A DNA stretch of 21,376 nt, taken from positions 1 to 21,376 of the forward strand of contig WJKA01000627.1 of assembly GCA_014729375.1 (NCBI GenBank), read 5' to 3'. Each line of letters begins with the position of its first letter. Position 1 is the stretch's first letter. The position numbers and the translations under genes were made by a program. The notes beneath the pieces were generated by a model, which saw only the letters and a list, made by a program, of their open reading frames with translations, was not told the origin of the DNA and searched no databases. This DNA is from Chitinivibrionales bacterium. Its GTDB lineage: Bacteria; Fibrobacterota; Chitinivibrionia; Chitinivibrionales; WJKA01. Below are positions 6,450 to 14,316 of this stretch, piece by piece.

Positions 6450-7334
6450 ATGGAGATACAAGGTTGTTATGTAGCATTGGTGACGCCTTTTCTTGATGAC
6501 GGCAGTGTTGACGAAGAAGGCCTTCGGAAAAATATCGGTTTTTTGATACGCAAAGGTGTTGCCGGGATCGTTCCCTGCGGAACGACCGGCGAATCGGCAA
6601 CGCTTTCGTGGGATGAACACAATCATGTCGTGGATATCGCGATTGATGAGGCGGGTAAGCGAGTGCAGGTTATTTCCGGAGCAGGCTCCAATAATACCGC
6701 AGAGTCGATCAAAGCAGCCCGGCATGCACGGGAACAGGGCGCCGATGCTATCCTGTGTATCACTCCATATTATAATAAGCCCACGCAGGAAGGAATATTC
6801 CGTCATTTTAAAATGATTGCGGATGAAGTTGATATAGGGATAGTGGTTTATAATGTTCCCGGACGGACCGGAACAAATATTGTCCCCGAAACAATCGAGC
6901 GGCTCTGCGAGTTGAGCAATATTGTCGCGGTAAAGGAAGCGAGTGGCAATGTCGGACAGATATCCGAAATACACCGTCGATGCGGCGACCGGCTGACAAT
7001 CCTTTCGGGAGATGATGCCCTCACGCTTCCCATACTTGCCTGCGGTGGAAAGGGCGTTATTTCAGTTGTCGGAAATATTCTTCCGGATACAATGGCTGAG
7101 ATGATTGCACTGTACCTGCAAAGCGATACAGCCGGTGCATTGAGGGTTCATGAAGAGCTTTTGCCTGTCTGCAAAGCGCTCTTTTTCGAGAGCAATCCTA
7201 TACCGGTCAAGACTGCGATGGAGCATCTCGGTCATGCAGCAGGTCCGCTGCGTCTCCCGCTTACTCCGATGAGTGAGAGCAATAAACAGAAGCTTCTCGC
7301 CGTAATTCAAAAGAGCGGCGTTAGCGGGCCGTAG
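6450..7334 (+). CDS. dapA: 4-hydroxy-tetrahydrodipicolinate synthase
   Basis: DapA condenses pyruvate with aspartate semialdehyde, the committed step to diaminopimelate and lysine. The 294-residue TIM barrel shows GTTGES (44-49, binding pyruvate), YNVPGRTG with Y134 and R139, and the Schiff-base lysine K162 in VKEASG. These distinguish it as a real DapA over other members of the aldolase family. It sits 16 bases after rplI and 12 before dapB, so dapA and dapB are surely co-transcribed. The ribosome binding site is modest (GAAGAGG about 10 bases upstream). Confidence 0.96.
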   Translation: MEIQGCYVALVTPFLDDGSVDEEGLRKNIGFLIRKGVAGIVPCGTTGESATLSWDEHNHVVDIAIDEAGKRVQVISGAGSNNTAESIKAARHAREQGADAILCITPYYNKPTQEGIFRHFKMIADEVDIGIVVYNVPGRTGTNIVPETIERLCELSNIVAVKEASGNVGQISEIHRRCGDRLTILSGDDALTLPILACGGKGVISVVGNILPDTMAEMIALYLQSDTAGALRVHEELLPVCKALFFESNPIPVKTAMEHLGHAAGPLRLPLTPMSESNKQKLLAVIQKSGVSGP

Positions 7335-7346
7335 AAAGTTTTATTC

Positions 7347-8150
7347 ATGGCTTGTAAGATAATTATAGTCGGAGCGCTCGGGCGGATGGGCCGGGAAATC
7401 GGACAGCTCGTGCTCAGTGATCCGTCACTCGAGCTTGCCGGATGTGTCGAAATTGAAAATCATCCGCTCCTGAGAAAAGATTACGGCAGTTTACTTGGAC
7501 ACGGGCAGATTTCCGTACCGGTAAGCAGTTCTCTCGATGATATTTCATGTGAAGATGCAGTTATTGTAAATTTTGCTTTGCCAGATGCAATACCTTCTTT
7601 TCTAGAATGTATCGCCGGAAAAAAAACGCGGCTTGTGATCGGCACGACCGGATTGAGTGAAAACGTAAATGCGCGTATCGGCGAAATTGCGACGGAATTG
7701 CCGACAGTAATGAGTCCCAACATGAGTCTTGGTATCAACCTTCTGTTTCATCTTACCGAACTGGCGGCAGGCCGGCTGAAGGATGAGTTTGACATTGAGA
7801 TAATCGAAGCGCATCACCGGCATAAAAAGGATTCACCGTCAGGTACTGCCCGACGCCTTGGTGAAATTGCCGCACGCGCACTGGATGTATCCTTTGACGA
7901 TGCTGTTCGTCATGGAAGATCCGGCATGGTCGGGAAACGTACCGGAAAAGAAATCGGTATGCATGCAGTACGGGGCGGAGAAATTGTCGGCGATCATACC
8001 GTCCTTTTTGCAGGTGCCTGCGAGAAAATTGAACTTCGGCATATGGCGCAGAACCGGGCCGCACTGGCGCGCGGAGCATTGTACGCGGCAAAATGGCTTG
8101 CACAAAAAGGACCCGGATTGTATTCTATGCGTGATGTGCTCGAACTGTAG
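7347..8150 (+). CDS. dapB: 4-hydroxy-tetrahydrodipicolinate reductase
   Basis: DapB performs the NAD(P)H-dependent step following DapA. The nucleotide-binding turn GALGRMG is at residues 9-15, the GTTGL block at 99-103, and the signature EAHHRHKKDSPSGTA around 154-168 contains the catalytic His-His and Lys. Length 267 is normal. It follows dapA by 12 bases with a weak ribosome binding site (AGAAAG), consistent with coupling. With dapL at the far end of the window it outlines the diaminopimelate aminotransferase route. Confidence 0.96.
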   Translation: MACKIIIVGALGRMGREIGQLVLSDPSLELAGCVEIENHPLLRKDYGSLLGHGQISVPVSSSLDDISCEDAVIVNFALPDAIPSFLECIAGKKTRLVIGTTGLSENVNARIGEIATELPTVMSPNMSLGINLLFHLTELAAGRLKDEFDIEIIEAHHRHKKDSPSGTARRLGEIAARALDVSFDDAVRHGRSGMVGKRTGKEIGMHAVRGGEIVGDHTVLFAGACEKIELRHMAQNRAALARGALYAAKWLAQKGPGLYSMRDVLEL

Positions 8151-8185
8151 CTTCTGTTAACCGTAAACTGTTCCACAGGTCTCTC

Positions 8186-9994
8186 ATGAACAATGTCTAC
8201 AGTCAATTAACTCTGATATTCCTGCCGCTGTATATCGGCGCATTTGCCGTGTCCGGTGATGGACGGAAACCTGAATGGCCCGGCCCTGTTCACCACGAAA
8301 TTCTTCTTGCACAGTCAGAAATACAACCAGATGAAGAGCTTATTGTCGAGGAAGAGGAAGACGGTGATTTCCTTATTGAAGAGGAAGATGCCGGCCTGAT
8401 CGATGAAGAGCCGGAACCCGCTTCTGCAGAAGATGCCGCAACCGGAGAAAAACCGGAGGGTGAGGCCGGAGGTGCAGAAGCTGAAGAGAGCATTGGTACC
8501 GAAGAGATTACTGAAATGGAGATTATTGAAGAAGACAATGTTCCTGATGAAGCCCGCGAAGAAGAAGGGGATACGCCGGCAAATGCAGAGGAAGAACCTG
8601 CTGCAGAAGCACCCGGGGAGAAGATCGCCGAAGAAATTGCTGAAGATACCCGGGAAGCTGGTGCCGAAGAGGCTGTTGAAGAGGTCGTTGAGGAAGAAAT
8701 CTCTGAAGGGGCTGCTGAAGAAGTTGCTGAAGATATCGGCGATGAGCTTGTTCCGGAAGAAACAGAGCCCGGAGTGGTTGTAGAAGGTGCTGATGACGCA
8801 GGAGAAGATGCTGCGGTGGACTCGTTGATCGAAACTACCGATGAAGATCCTGCAATACTTGATCTTCTGGTTGAAGAAGGAGAAGACAGTATCGATACTG
8901 AAAGCGCTGAGGTTGTTTCGGAAGAAGCCGGTGAAGAATATATTATTGACGAAGAGGAGGGGGCGCTGGTTGAGGATGAGTCTGAAAGCGTTGAAACCGG
9001 CAAAGTTGCTGAAGATGAAATTGTTGCTTCAGAGACCGAACCGGCGCAAAAAGATACTGAAGCGGTTGCTATTGCCCCCGCCAGGGTTGAACAGGCCCGT
9101 TCGATAAATTTTGCCCGCAATCTTAAGGACTACCGGTCGCCCAAACTGGCAATGCTCATGTCGCTTTTCATTCCAGGCCTTGGTCAGGCATATTCAAAGA
9201 AATACTGGAAAACTGCCTTATTCGGTGCTGTAGAAATCGGGGTTATCGGCGCGAGTGTTGCTTTTTATCGACGAGGGTTGGAACGGGACAAGGATGCCCG
9301 GCGGCATGCCGATACATATTACAGCTATTCAGATTTTGAGGAGTATTATACAAAACTGCGGGAAGCGCTTCAGACATACTACACCGATGAGGGCGAGGAT
9401 CTTGCTGATTCGACTCTGAAAAATTATTATTCATTCGGGTATGAGCCCGATTCACTGAAGAAAGATTTCAATGCAAAAAACAAAGATTTTTATGCAATGA
9501 TTGGAGAAGACGAATTTATTCACGGATGGGAAGATTGTGCGCCCGGCATCAACTTGATCGGCGAAAAACTCGAAAAACAGGCCCCGGCTGGCGATACGGT
9601 GTATGTCTCTGCAGATGAGGATACGGTCATTGTTTCAAGCAACGCCACCGGGCTGGGCGATAACGACAGTGTGCCGTTCAAGCTTGACAGGTATGTCGGC
9701 GGAAAGAGTGATGTGAGAGAGGATCAGAAAAGATACGGCTTCTCGAATCAGTACGATAAATACAAAGATATTGTCAATGATAAAAACGATCAATTCAAGG
9801 TTGCGGTAAACATAATGTATCTGATGCTTGTCAATCATATTGCCAGCGCTATTGATGCCGGAATTTCTGCCAAACGGCACAATAACCGGCTTCTGGGCAA
9901 ACAAAGTCTGTGGGAAAGAATCGATTTGAAACAGCAGTGGGTCAATACCGGCAACGATAAAGTTATAGGCTGCGCACTGGGGTACAGGTTCTGA
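8186..9994 (+). CDS. Exported protein with long Glu-rich segment and DUF5683-like membrane domain
   Basis: 602 residues in three parts. An N-terminal hydrophobic stretch (about 8-24) looks like a signal peptide or anchor. Residues about 45-295 are extremely acidic, made of irregular EE/VEEE/EVAEE runs with Ala, Gly and Pro and almost no aromatic residues, so probably disordered. From about 315 a folded part begins with SPKLAMLMSLFIPGLGQAYS and a hydrophobic helix (GAVEIGVIGASVAF); near the C-terminus lies a second block, MYLMLVNHIASAIDAGISAK. Both blocks recur in the next protein, so the pair is homologous and resembles DUF5683-type proteins. Function is unknown. It starts 35 bases after dapB and overlaps the next start codon. 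ACAGG precedes the ATG by 6 bases. Confidence 0.85.
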   Translation: MNNVYSQLTLIFLPLYIGAFAVSGDGRKPEWPGPVHHEILLAQSEIQPDEELIVEEEEDGDFLIEEEDAGLIDEEPEPASAEDAATGEKPEGEAGGAEAEESIGTEEITEMEIIEEDNVPDEAREEEGDTPANAEEEPAAEAPGEKIAEEIAEDTREAGAEEAVEEVVEEEISEGAAEEVAEDIGDELVPEETEPGVVVEGADDAGEDAAVDSLIETTDEDPAILDLLVEEGEDSIDTESAEVVSEEAGEEYIIDEEEGALVEDESESVETGKVAEDEIVASETEPAQKDTEAVAIAPARVEQARSINFARNLKDYRSPKLAMLMSLFIPGLGQAYSKKYWKTALFGAVEIGVIGASVAFYRRGLERDKDARRHADTYYSYSDFEEYYTKLREALQTYYTDEGEDLADSTLKNYYSFGYEPDSLKKDFNAKNKDFYAMIGEDEFIHGWEDCAPGINLIGEKLEKQAPAGDTVYVSADEDTVIVSSNATGLGDNDSVPFKLDRYVGGKSDVREDQKRYGFSNQYDKYKDIVNDKNDQFKVAVNIMYLMLVNHIASAIDAGISAKRHNNRLLGKQSLWERIDLKQQWVNTGNDKVIGCALGYRF

Positions 9995-10695
9995 TGATGA
10001 GAATAGCAAGACATATGTTTTTCGCATTTTTGCTGGCCGGTGCAGGTATATCATGGGGCCAGATTATTATTGAAGAAGACGTGGTTACCGATAGCATTGA
10101 CGTTTTTGCGTATAAAGAACCGGATAAGAAACCCGGTGTGGCAATGGCCGCATCGTTGCTTTTTCCCGGCCTCGGCCATCAGTATCTGGGACAACAGCAA
10201 CGTGCTATTGTCTATTTTACTGCTGAAGCGCTTTTTATTTTCGGGCTTATTTATTCGGAGTCATATTCCAGAAAGCTGTTCGGCGATGCAGAAGTTTTTG
10301 CCTGGCAGTATGCCGGTGTGCAGGGAGAAAACGGTGCTGATGATTTCTTCTGGCAAAATGTCGGGAAATTCATGGATGCCGATGAATTCAACCGGGTGCT
10401 CGAGCTTAACCGCACTGAAGATATTGCATCACTTAAATATGTAAGCGACAACCTTCAATGGCGCTGGCCAAATGATTCGCTCAGGGAAGAATACAATGCA
10501 CTCAGGGCAACAGCGACCCGTTTCCATGTTGCATCAAATTTCTTCTGGATAGGAATGATTCTCAACAGGGTGGTGGCATTTATCGATGCCCGGGTTTCGA
10601 CCAAATATAAAGGAATCCGGTCAAGTTTCAATATCAAGCCTTCAAAAAATCCTGCATATGCACGCTACTCGCTCTCCATAAAAAAAGAGTTCTGA
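9994..10695 (+). CDS. Exported DUF5683-like membrane protein
   Basis: A 233-residue protein with a convincing signal peptide (ARHMFFAFLLAGAGISWGQ, likely cut before or after the Gln) and then a short acidic stretch. The domain GVAMAASLLFPGLGHQYLG leads into a hydrophobic helix (YFTAEALFIFGLIY). A late block, MILNRVVAFIDARVSTK, matches MLVNHIASAIDAGISAK of the preceding gene, and the PGLGxxY turn is shared too. It is a shorter paralogue without the Glu-rich insert. Its ATG overlaps the previous TGA (ATGATG at 9994 and 9997; either may be used). The family resembles DUF5683; role unknown, presumably in the envelope. Confidence 0.83.
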   Translation: MMRIARHMFFAFLLAGAGISWGQIIIEEDVVTDSIDVFAYKEPDKKPGVAMAASLLFPGLGHQYLGQQQRAIVYFTAEALFIFGLIYSESYSRKLFGDAEVFAWQYAGVQGENGADDFFWQNVGKFMDADEFNRVLELNRTEDIASLKYVSDNLQWRWPNDSLREEYNALRATATRFHVASNFFWIGMILNRVVAFIDARVSTKYKGIRSSFNIKPSKNPAYARYSLSIKKEF

Positions 10696-10740
10696 TATCC
10701 GCCAACGTCCCTGTTTTTATGGCGTTAGACGAAAAAAATC

Positions 10741-10774
10741 TTGAAAGTGCATAAATTGTATGGTATATTATAAT
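10741..10774 (+). promoter_or_regulatory. Sigma70-type promoter of nrdR
   Basis: TTGAAA at 10741-10746 and TATATT at 10764-10769 are separated by exactly 17 bases; an overlapping perfect TATAAT at 10769-10774 is further off. The expected transcription start near 10777-10781 falls in the NrdR box that follows, leaving a leader of about 75 bases before nrdR. Confidence 0.65.
10746..10761. promoter_or_regulatory. Degenerate second NrdR box
   Basis: AGTGCATAAATTGTAT matches the same pattern at about 10 of 16 positions, with the right half (ATTGT) kept. It begins exactly 31 bases before the strong box, the roughly three-turn spacing typical of NrdR box pairs, and lies between the -35 and -10 elements. 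Confidence 0.35.
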
Positions 10775-10776
10775 CT

Positions 10777-10792
10777 ATACAATATATTGTGA
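10777..10792. promoter_or_regulatory. NrdR box (operator) at the nrdR promoter
   Basis: ATACAATATATTGTGA matches the NrdR-box pattern ACACwATATwTwGTGT at 14 of 16 positions and contains the perfect 12-base palindrome ACAATATATTGT. It directly follows the -10 element, a repressing position. Confidence 0.6.
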
Positions 10793-10857
10793 TTCCTTTT
10801 TTCTTTCTACCGTGCGGGCAAGAATAAAAGGATTTAACAATTAGCGGGAGTAGCTCA

Positions 10858-11310
10858 ATGAGGTGTCCATTTTGCGGGTACGAGCAGGACAAGGTGGTTG
10901 ATTCACGTTCCAGCAGGGAGGGGCGGGCTGTTCGGAGACGAAGGGAATGTCTTAAGTGCGAGAAACGTTTTACTACCTACGAATATGTGGAAACTGCCCC
11001 TCTGACCATTGTTAAGAACGATCAGCGACGGGAACCATTTGACCGTCTGAAGCTATTGCAGGGAATTGAAACTGCATGCAAGAAACGGCCGGTGAGCAAG
11101 AAACAGGTTGAGGGCATCGTAGACAGGGTTATCGAGCATGTGGAGAAACTGTCAAAAATTGAGGTGCCCAGCTCAGATATCGGTAAGCTGGTAATGGAGG
11201 AATTGCGGCTTCTGGATGATATTGCATATATCAGATTTGCTTCCGTATATCGTCAATTCAGCGATAAGGGTGAATTTGTTTCTGAAATCAAAGACATGGG
11301 AATTGAATAA
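10858..11310 (+). CDS. nrdR: Transcriptional repressor NrdR
   Basis: NrdR represses ribonucleotide reductase genes according to the dATP/ATP balance. The 150-residue protein has the zinc ribbon C3-x2-C6 ... C31-x2-C34 with the basic DSRSSREGRAVRRRREC region, then an ATP-cone domain from about 49 to 139 (VKNDQRREPFDRLKL ... DIAYIRFASVYRQF). GGGAG lies about 8 bases before the ATG. A promoter and a probable NrdR box lie upstream, suggesting self-control. A strong terminator follows the gene, so it appears to be a single-gene unit. No nrd reductase gene is present in the window. Confidence 0.97.
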   Translation: MRCPFCGYEQDKVVDSRSSREGRAVRRRRECLKCEKRFTTYEYVETAPLTIVKNDQRREPFDRLKLLQGIETACKKRPVSKKQVEGIVDRVIEHVEKLSKIEVPSSDIGKLVMEELRLLDDIAYIRFASVYRQFSDKGEFVSEIKDMGIE

Positions 11311-11365
11311 TCCCCGTAAACCGGCGAAGGCAAAGGATTTGGCTGACTGTTGTGGAAAAACGGTA

Positions 11366-11406
11366 ATGCTCTTTTGCTGCGCTGGCCGCAAAAGAGCATC
11401 CTTTTT
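11366..11406 (+). terminator. Intrinsic terminator after nrdR
   Basis: A perfect 12-base-pair stem ATGCTCTTTTGC / GCAAAAGAGCAT around a 10-base loop is followed one or two bases later by CTTTTT. It starts about 55 bases after the nrdR stop. On the minus strand the T-run is 5 bases away, so it may act weakly for the opposing small gene too. Confidence 0.88.
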
Positions 11407-11426
11407 AGAATGAATAAACTATGAAC

Positions 11427-11654
11427 TCAGGAAAGCTGCTGATCAATGTTTATTATATTACCGCAACCGCTTGTTTTATCAAAGAAATCTTCTTTGAAAT
11501 AATAGAATCCCTGGTCATCTTCAGAGTAAAAACCCTGGACTTCCTCGGAAAAGAATTTGCGCAATGCGGCATCCTGGTCCGAGGCATCGAGAATACGGTG
11601 GCGTAACTGGTTTCGTTCCTCCGGTGTTACAAATGCAATTGAAAATTTTGACAT
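11427..11654 (-). CDS. Small hypothetical protein
   Basis: I do not recognise this 75-residue soluble, acidic protein. Support for its reality: a good AGGAG site 9 bases before the ATG, its own intergenic space, and protein-like composition (MSKFSIAFVTPEERNQLRHR). A small internal duplication is visible, QGFYSED followed by DQGFYYFKED, and a Cys occurs near the C-terminus (SGCGN). It has no membrane segment or signal. It faces the nrdR terminator and is divergent from dacB, with a 20-base palindrome in its leader. Function unknown. Confidence 0.6.
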   Translation of the reverse strand: MSKFSIAFVTPEERNQLRHRILDASDQDAALRKFFSEEVQGFYSEDDQGFYYFKEDFFDKTSGCGNIINIDQQLS

Positions 11655-11675
11655 GCGATCTTTCTCCTGAATTTT

Positions 11676-11695
11676 TCAAAACATAAATGTTTTGA
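11676..11695. promoter_or_regulatory. 20-base palindrome in the divergent region upstream of dacB
   Basis: TCAAAACAT and ATGTTTTGA are perfect inverted 9-base arms around AA. The site lies 22 bases before the small minus-strand gene and 71 before dacB, between two divergent genes, so it is a good candidate operator. It has no T-run on either strand that would make it a terminator. Confidence 0.5.
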
Positions 11696-11766
11696 GCAAC
11701 TAAAATACATTCTTAGAACTGGTTAAGGAAACAAGAAACGGCATTTTTTGAAAGGAAATTTTTCGT

Positions 11767-13227
11767 ATGAGCGTTATGCGGCTTTTTCTGTTGCTGATTG
11801 CTGTATTTTTGCCGGTTAATTTATACAGTTCTTCCGGAAACAGGGATACGTTAGCTGCGGAGAAGAAGATTGCCGCAGTGGTGGCGGAAAAAGAGTATCC
11901 GGCCGGATCAGTGGGCGTCTGTATGAGCGACATTGTTTCCGGGGAAACAATTGTTGCACTGAATGCCGATTCGTTGTACATACCGGCATCGGTAACAAAG
12001 CTGGTGACCGCTGCGATGGGGTTTGATATTCTCGGGCTTGATTACCGTTTTGTTACCAGTGTGTACATTGACGGGGATTTATGCGGGGAATCCGGTGAGC
12101 TGGACGGGAACCTGTATATACGGGGCGCCGGCGATCCGGGATTCCTTATCGAACGCATGTGGCTTTTTGTTCAGCATATTTCACATCGGGGTATTTCGGT
12201 CATAAAAAAGGACCTTGTTTGTGATGATTTTTTTTTTGACACGGTAACAGTGGGGCCGGGATTCGGTGAGGACAGCACAAGCAAGTCCTATGATGCATCG
12301 ATCGGGGCGCTGTCCGCGGGATTCAACTGTGTTGCGGTACATGTCCGTCCGGGAGACACGATTGGCGCACCCGTGCGTGTAGATTTATTTCCACCCTTAA
12401 AGGATGTCAAGCTGGTTTCGACAGCAAAAACAATCGGTGATAATTCAAAAGATGGGATCGAAGTTCGCACCGAGAAAGTTGACAACCGCACCGGCATATT
12501 TGTTTACGGAAGCATGGCACTGGGGGCCGAGCCGCGGTATATATACCGGAAAACGTGGCATACATGGGAAAATTTCGCCAATGCTCTCCGCGGACTGTTT
12601 GAACAAAGCGGGATCAGGTTTGAAGGAAAAGTCCGTCATGAAAAAATCCCCGATTCACTGGTTTCACAAGCGCCGTTCTATTCATTCGAGTCGCTTCCCT
12701 TTACAGAATATATCCGGCACTTATTTAAATATTCGAGCAATTTCGCTGCGGAGATGATTTTTAAAACCATAGCCGCAACGAATGATACCGCGCCGGGCTC
12801 CTGGCAAACCGGGCAGCAGATTGCCCGGCAGTGGTGGAAAAAAAACAATCTTCCAGGGACTCCGGTTATTAAAAACGGTTCTGGAATGGGCAGGTTCAAC
12901 CGGTTGAGTCCGGCACAGGTAGTCGCTCTTCTGACACGTATGCATGGAAAAAAGATGTATGCACCGGATTATATTTCTTCTCTGCCGGTTGCCGGTATTG
13001 ACGGTACCCTGGAAGACCGTTTTACCGGCCCAGGGCTCAAGGGGATCGTTCGGGCCAAAACCGGTACGCTCAACGATTACGGAGTAAGCACGCTTGCCGG
13101 CTATGTCTTTTTGCCCCGGCAGACCCTGGGGTTCGCAATTCTTATTCAGAACCCCCGGGCCTCACAGGCAAGCCACTGGGCTTTGCAGGAGAAAATACTC
13201 GAGGTGGCAATACCCGACGTAGAATAG
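11767..13227 (+). CDS. dacB: D-alanyl-D-alanine carboxypeptidase/endopeptidase (PBP4 type, peptidase S13)
   Basis: A periplasmic penicillin-binding protein that trims or opens peptidoglycan crosslinks. After a signal peptide (LFLLLIAVFLPVNLYSSS, about 6-23) come the three active-site motifs of the class C low-mass PBPs: SVTK with catalytic S75 and K78, SSN at 323-325, and KTG at 431-433. The long spacing between the first two motifs is typical of S13 enzymes with their inserted domain, and 486 residues is the usual length. AAAGGA lies about 10 bases before the ATG at 11767; an ATG three codons later is possible. It converges with the following MORN gene, 11 bases away, and no terminator fits between them. 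Confidence 0.94.
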   Translation: MSVMRLFLLLIAVFLPVNLYSSSGNRDTLAAEKKIAAVVAEKEYPAGSVGVCMSDIVSGETIVALNADSLYIPASVTKLVTAAMGFDILGLDYRFVTSVYIDGDLCGESGELDGNLYIRGAGDPGFLIERMWLFVQHISHRGISVIKKDLVCDDFFFDTVTVGPGFGEDSTSKSYDASIGALSAGFNCVAVHVRPGDTIGAPVRVDLFPPLKDVKLVSTAKTIGDNSKDGIEVRTEKVDNRTGIFVYGSMALGAEPRYIYRKTWHTWENFANALRGLFEQSGIRFEGKVRHEKIPDSLVSQAPFYSFESLPFTEYIRHLFKYSSNFAAEMIFKTIAATNDTAPGSWQTGQQIARQWWKKNNLPGTPVIKNGSGMGRFNRLSPAQVVALLTRMHGKKMYAPDYISSLPVAGIDGTLEDRFTGPGLKGIVRAKTGTLNDYGVSTLAGYVFLPRQTLGFAILIQNPRASQASHWALQEKILEVAIPDVE

Positions 13228-13238
13228 CCGGGTGACGG

Positions 13239-13976
13239 TTAATACGCTCTTCCACCGATCTGCTTGCCGTTTTCAAATTCTACCTTTCCGGCCAGACGTC
13301 CCGATTCTGTGTAGTTATACCGTGTTCCGTGGTATTTCCCGTCAACATAGGTGCCCTTTTCAGACATTTTGCCGTTTTCATAGTAAAGCGCATACGGGCC
13401 ATCAAGGGTATTATTCTTGTACGTCTCTTCTTTTTCAAGATTGCCGTTTTCGTACCAGATTTTATGAGGGCCGTGCCGTTCGCCGTTTTTATGCGTTACA
13501 AGCTTCTTCTTGCTTCCATCGGGCAGATATACAATTTCTTTACCATGTTTTCCGCCGTTTACAAAAGATACTTCAGACTGCTTTTCCCCGTCCTCGTAAT
13601 AGGTCGTGTGTGTACCAATCGCAGTGTCATTGACATATTCACCCTCGCTTTTTACCTGGCCGTTTTCGTACCAGGCGATATCTTTGCCGTGCTTTTTTCC
13701 GTCCTTGTACCAGCTTTCACTGTATTTATTTCCGTTTTTGTAATAAATCTCGGTTACACTGTCCGGTTCTCCGCCTTGTAAGTGCTGCACCGACTGGAGC
13801 TGCCCGTCGGGGAAATAAATCATAATTTTGCGAACATTGTTCGGCGTACCCTGATAATAATGGACTTTTTTGGGACTTCCGTCGGGATGCTTCTCGACTA
13901 CCTGCTCGGTCATCTCCTGCGAGCATCCAAGAATACCAATTGCAATACCTATCCCGATGATATGTTTGAAGCGCAT
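13239..13976 (-). CDS. MORN_2-repeat lipoprotein
   Basis: 245 residues. The N-terminal signal (FKHIIGIGIAIGILGC) ends in a lipobox-like ILGC with C18 as the likely lipidated residue. The rest is a run of about eight repeats of roughly 20-24 residues with the pattern (W/Y)YENG-(x)2-K-S-E-x-Y-x-N-G-K-x-H-G, which is the MORN_2 (YwqK-like) repeat, forming an extended beta structure. Such proteins are common in Bacteroidota, Fibrobacterota and relatives; some act as antitoxins, most are unassigned. An in-frame TTG at 13991 would include the ribosome binding site in the coding region, so the ATG at 13976 is preferred. No partner toxin gene is evident beside it. Confidence 0.88.
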   Translation of the reverse strand: MRFKHIIGIGIAIGILGCSQEMTEQVVEKHPDGSPKKVHYYQGTPNNVRKIMIYFPDGQLQSVQHLQGGEPDSVTEIYYKNGNKYSESWYKDGKKHGKDIAWYENGQVKSEGEYVNDTAIGTHTTYYEDGEKQSEVSFVNGGKHGKEIVYLPDGSKKKLVTHKNGERHGPHKIWYENGNLEKEETYKNNTLDGPYALYYENGKMSEKGTYVDGKYHGTRYNYTESGRLAGKVEFENGKQIGGRAY

Positions 13977-13980
13977 GGTG

Positions 13981-13988
13981 CCTCCTTT
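13981..13988 (-). promoter_or_regulatory. Ribosome binding site of the MORN lipoprotein gene
   Basis: AAAGGAGG on the minus strand lies 4 bases before the ATG at 13976, slightly close but strong; it settles the start. Confidence 0.7.
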
Positions 13989-14044
13989 CAAAATGGATGT
14001 GATAATTTTCCTTTCATTACCGAGACTGCTCAGGAGGTGGAGCT

Positions 14045-14194
14045 GGTCATGCCGGTGAACCCCGGACCTGTTCCGGGACAGGCCCCGGGATCCATCTTGT
14101 ACCAGGCAGCAATACGACCGGATTCCGTCTGGAGTTTATCCCGAACACAACCCTGCCCCCTACATCAACACGGGGATTCGAGGCCGGAATGACC
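14045..14194. repeat. MITE-like element bounded by imperfect inverted repeats
   Basis: Between the MORN gene and hisA, GGTCATGCCGG (14045-14055) and CCGGAATGACC (14184-14194) are inverted copies matching at 10 of 11 positions and enclosing about 150 noncoding bases. The left part contains a further hairpin, CCTGT/ACAGG, and CCCCGG-rich runs. Base composition is more G+C-rich than the flanking intergenic DNA. GTCATxCCGG-type ends are typical of short dispersed elements in many bacterial genomes. Copy number cannot be seen from one window. Confidence 0.45.
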
Positions 14195-14267
14195 GCCGGA
14201 ATCACTCATAAGGCCCTGAGTCGTTATTAATTAAAATGTATTCCGTACCAATTCAGGTCAAATAAAG

Positions 14268-14316
14268 CTCCGGCTCAATGAAAAAGATATATTTTTCAAG
14301 ATTAATAATTCCGGAG
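14268..14316 (+). promoter_or_regulatory. Two-stem structure upstream of hisA
   Basis: An outer stem CTCCGG/CCGGAG encloses an inner perfect stem TGAAAAA/TTTTTCA with a 6-base loop. It ends 39 bases before the hisA start and could be a leader structure or, if transcription starts later, a DNA site. Part of it (TATATT) could also be a -10 element. Confidence 0.35.

Noticed and set aside
8290..9120. 276-residue Ser-rich minus-strand open frame
   Set aside because: It is the complement of the Glu-rich coding DNA (GAA/GAG read backward gives Ser-type codons); low complexity and no start context.
13329..13781. 150-residue hydrophobic plus-strand frame
   Set aside because: Antisense to the MORN repeats, whose repeated codons create a repeated shadow frame.
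13239..13976. CRISPR-like repetition
   Set aside because: The regularity is protein-level MORN repetition of diverged DNA inside a gene, with no identical repeats or spacers.
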